Source of the DNA: an uncultured Collinsella sp. | GTDB lineage: Bacteria > Actinomycetota > Coriobacteriia > Coriobacteriales > Coriobacteriaceae | Length of the DNA stretch: 19,744 nucleotides | Reading direction: 5' to 3' | NCBI GenBank assembly: GCA_900752215.1 | Contig: CAADUO010000026.1 | Coordinates: 1 to 19,744 of the forward strand | Part shown: piece by piece, positions 19,678 to 19,744 of the stretch | How positions within the stretch are numbered: position 1 is the first letter of the stretch | How the letters are laid out: each line of letters begins with the position of its first letter | Position numbers and translations under genes: made by a program | Notes under the pieces: model-generated | What the model saw: the letters and a program-made list of their open reading frames with translations, nothing else | The model's database searches: none | What the model was told of the DNA's origin: nothing

Positions 19678-19708
19678 GGGGCATCGGCGCAGGTCGATGC
19701 CCCTTTTT
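19678..19708 (+). terminator. Second rho-independent terminator, 100 bp downstream
   Basis: A 9-bp stem GGGGCATCG/CGATGCCCC (19678-19686 with 19695-19703, loop of 8) is followed by five T. No open frame lies between this and the previous terminator, so it is either a back-up terminator or the end of a short RNA. After 19708 to the window end nothing is recognisable. Confidence 0.75.
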
Positions 19709-19744
19709 CAGCCGTTTAAATTCCGTGCCCGCTTTTAACCGCTC

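Noticed and set aside
1..19744. CRISPR arrays, insertion sequences, phage genes, rRNA genes
   Set aside because: No spaced short repeats, transposase motifs, integrase or rRNA sequence were seen; the only long inverted repeat lacks a transposase.

Overview
The window is a chromosomal replication-origin region of a high-GC Gram-positive bacterium. The order dnaA-dnaN-recF-dciA-gyrB-gyrA, with tRNA-Ile and tRNA-Ala after gyrA, is the one known from Actinobacteria such as mycobacteria. The local features (an extra ATPase gene in front of dnaA, a very acidic GyrA N-terminus, non-canonical DnaA boxes) fit a deep-branching actinobacterium. A gut Coriobacteriia member of the Collinsella type is my best guess; this is inference, not a database match.

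Left arm (1-14238), all on the minus strand and transcribed away from the origin. From the origin leftward: a GHKL ATPase gene with a Gln/Pro-rich linker and a C-terminal winged helix, then dnaA 15 nt behind it; an AT-rich spacer with DnaA boxes and DnaA-trio-like triplets; dnaN, recF and dciA, closed by a terminator; gyrB-gyrA, closed by a terminator; a 187-bp foldback repeat; a tRNA-Ile / tRNA-Ala / tRNA-Ile cluster with its own promoter; a DUF151-type bifunctional nuclease; two small proteins of unknown function; and the N-terminal half of the translational GTPase TypA/BipA, cut by the window edge.

Right arm (14239-19744), all on the plus strand. From the origin rightward: a second DnaA-box cluster; rpmH-rnpA-yidD-yidC-jag (ribosomal protein L34, RNase P protein, membrane insertion, RNA binding), closed by a strong terminator; then rsmG-parA-parB and a small overlapping YtxH-like membrane protein gene, with three exact parS sites at a 39-bp period around the rsmG/parA junction. 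Two terminators end the arm. From about 16.7 kb the DNA is visibly richer in AT than the left arm.

The genes work as one chromosome-maintenance block: initiation (DnaA at the box clusters), helicase loading (DciA), the clamp (DnaN), gap repair (RecF), supercoiling (gyrase) and origin segregation (ParAB-parS). The points most worth following up are the GHKL/winged-helix protein that appears co-transcribed with dnaA, the coincidence of a changed base-reading residue in DnaA with changed DnaA boxes, a parS-like site inside dnaA, and the foldback element between gyrA and the tRNAs.
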